Shown one piece after another: positions 5,917 through 5,951 of a stretch of DNA of 5,951 bases (the first letter of the stretch is position 1; every line of letters begins with the position of its first letter). This stretch comes from JBOGFC01 sp050742155 (lineage in GTDB: Bacteria > Actinomycetota > Acidimicrobiia > Spongiisociales > JALYHC01), in the NCBI GenBank assembly GCA_050742155.1, contig JBOGFC010000205.1, forward strand, positions 1-5,951, written 5' to 3'. The notes under the pieces are model-generated. The model did not search any database and was not told where the DNA came from. It was given only the letters and a program-made list of their open reading frames with translations. Both the position numbers and the translations under genes were made by a program.

Positions 5917-5951
5917 CCCTCCCCCTCTGGGGGAGGGTTGGGGTGGGGGCT
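5917..5951. repeat. REP-like G/C hairpin and G-run cluster upstream of ispE
   Basis: CCCTCCCCC (5917-5925) and GGGGGAGGG (5929-5937) are perfect 9-bp arms around TCT, followed by TT, four G, T, five G up to the window edge. The layout, a G/C-rich hairpin with a tail of G-runs, resembles the short dispersed REP-type palindromes seen in many bacterial genomes. The plus strand from 5929 to 5949 also fits the G-quadruplex pattern (four G-runs, loops 1, 2 and 1 nt). The element is probably cut by the window end, and its repetition elsewhere cannot be seen here. Confidence 0.45.

Overview
The window is a dense, high-GC block in which every gene I can support lies on the minus strand. Base composition, the bL25 (CTC-type) protein with a long acidic tail, the GLGGGSAD form of the IspE loop and the TANNNT-like promoter motifs suggest a high-GC actinomycetote, perhaps a deep branch such as the Acidimicrobiia. 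That placement is an inference from style; no taxonomic marker gene is present.

In transcription order (right to left): ispE (5048-5890, GTG start; isoprenoid precursor synthesis), tRNA-Gln(UUG) (4954-5025), prs (3904-4878; PRPP synthase), a YjbQ/UPF0047 gene (3396-3800, possibly from TTG at 3812), rplY/ctc (2707-3375; ribosomal protein bL25) and pth (2101-2676; peptidyl-tRNA hydrolase). This is the widespread ispE / tRNA-Gln / prs / rplY / pth housekeeping order, interrupted by yjbQ. A gap of about 120 bp carries a plausible promoter and a near-ideal inverted repeat. It is followed by a separate catabolic unit: a GlpF-type aquaglyceroporin (1249-1980), dhaK (206-1207) and the start of dhaL (1-204, cut by the window edge). 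These would import glycerol or dihydroxyacetone and phosphorylate dihydroxyacetone to DHAP. The separate K and L subunits point to the PTS-dependent kinase, so dhaM is expected just beyond the left edge.

The most interesting non-coding signals are: a 16-bp direct repeat (15/16) flanking the tRNA-Gln gene, whose core TAC(A/G)CTGGC recurs upstream of yjbQ and probably marks promoter -10 regions; a 9-bp-arm inverted repeat just downstream of the predicted glpF start site (candidate operator); overlapping alternative hairpins upstream of yjbQ; and a REP-like G/C hairpin with G-quadruplex potential at the right edge upstream of ispE. I saw no mobile genes, CRISPR array or evident novel multi-gene system. 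The plus strand appears to hold no genes, and its long open frames are antisense shadows typical of high GC.
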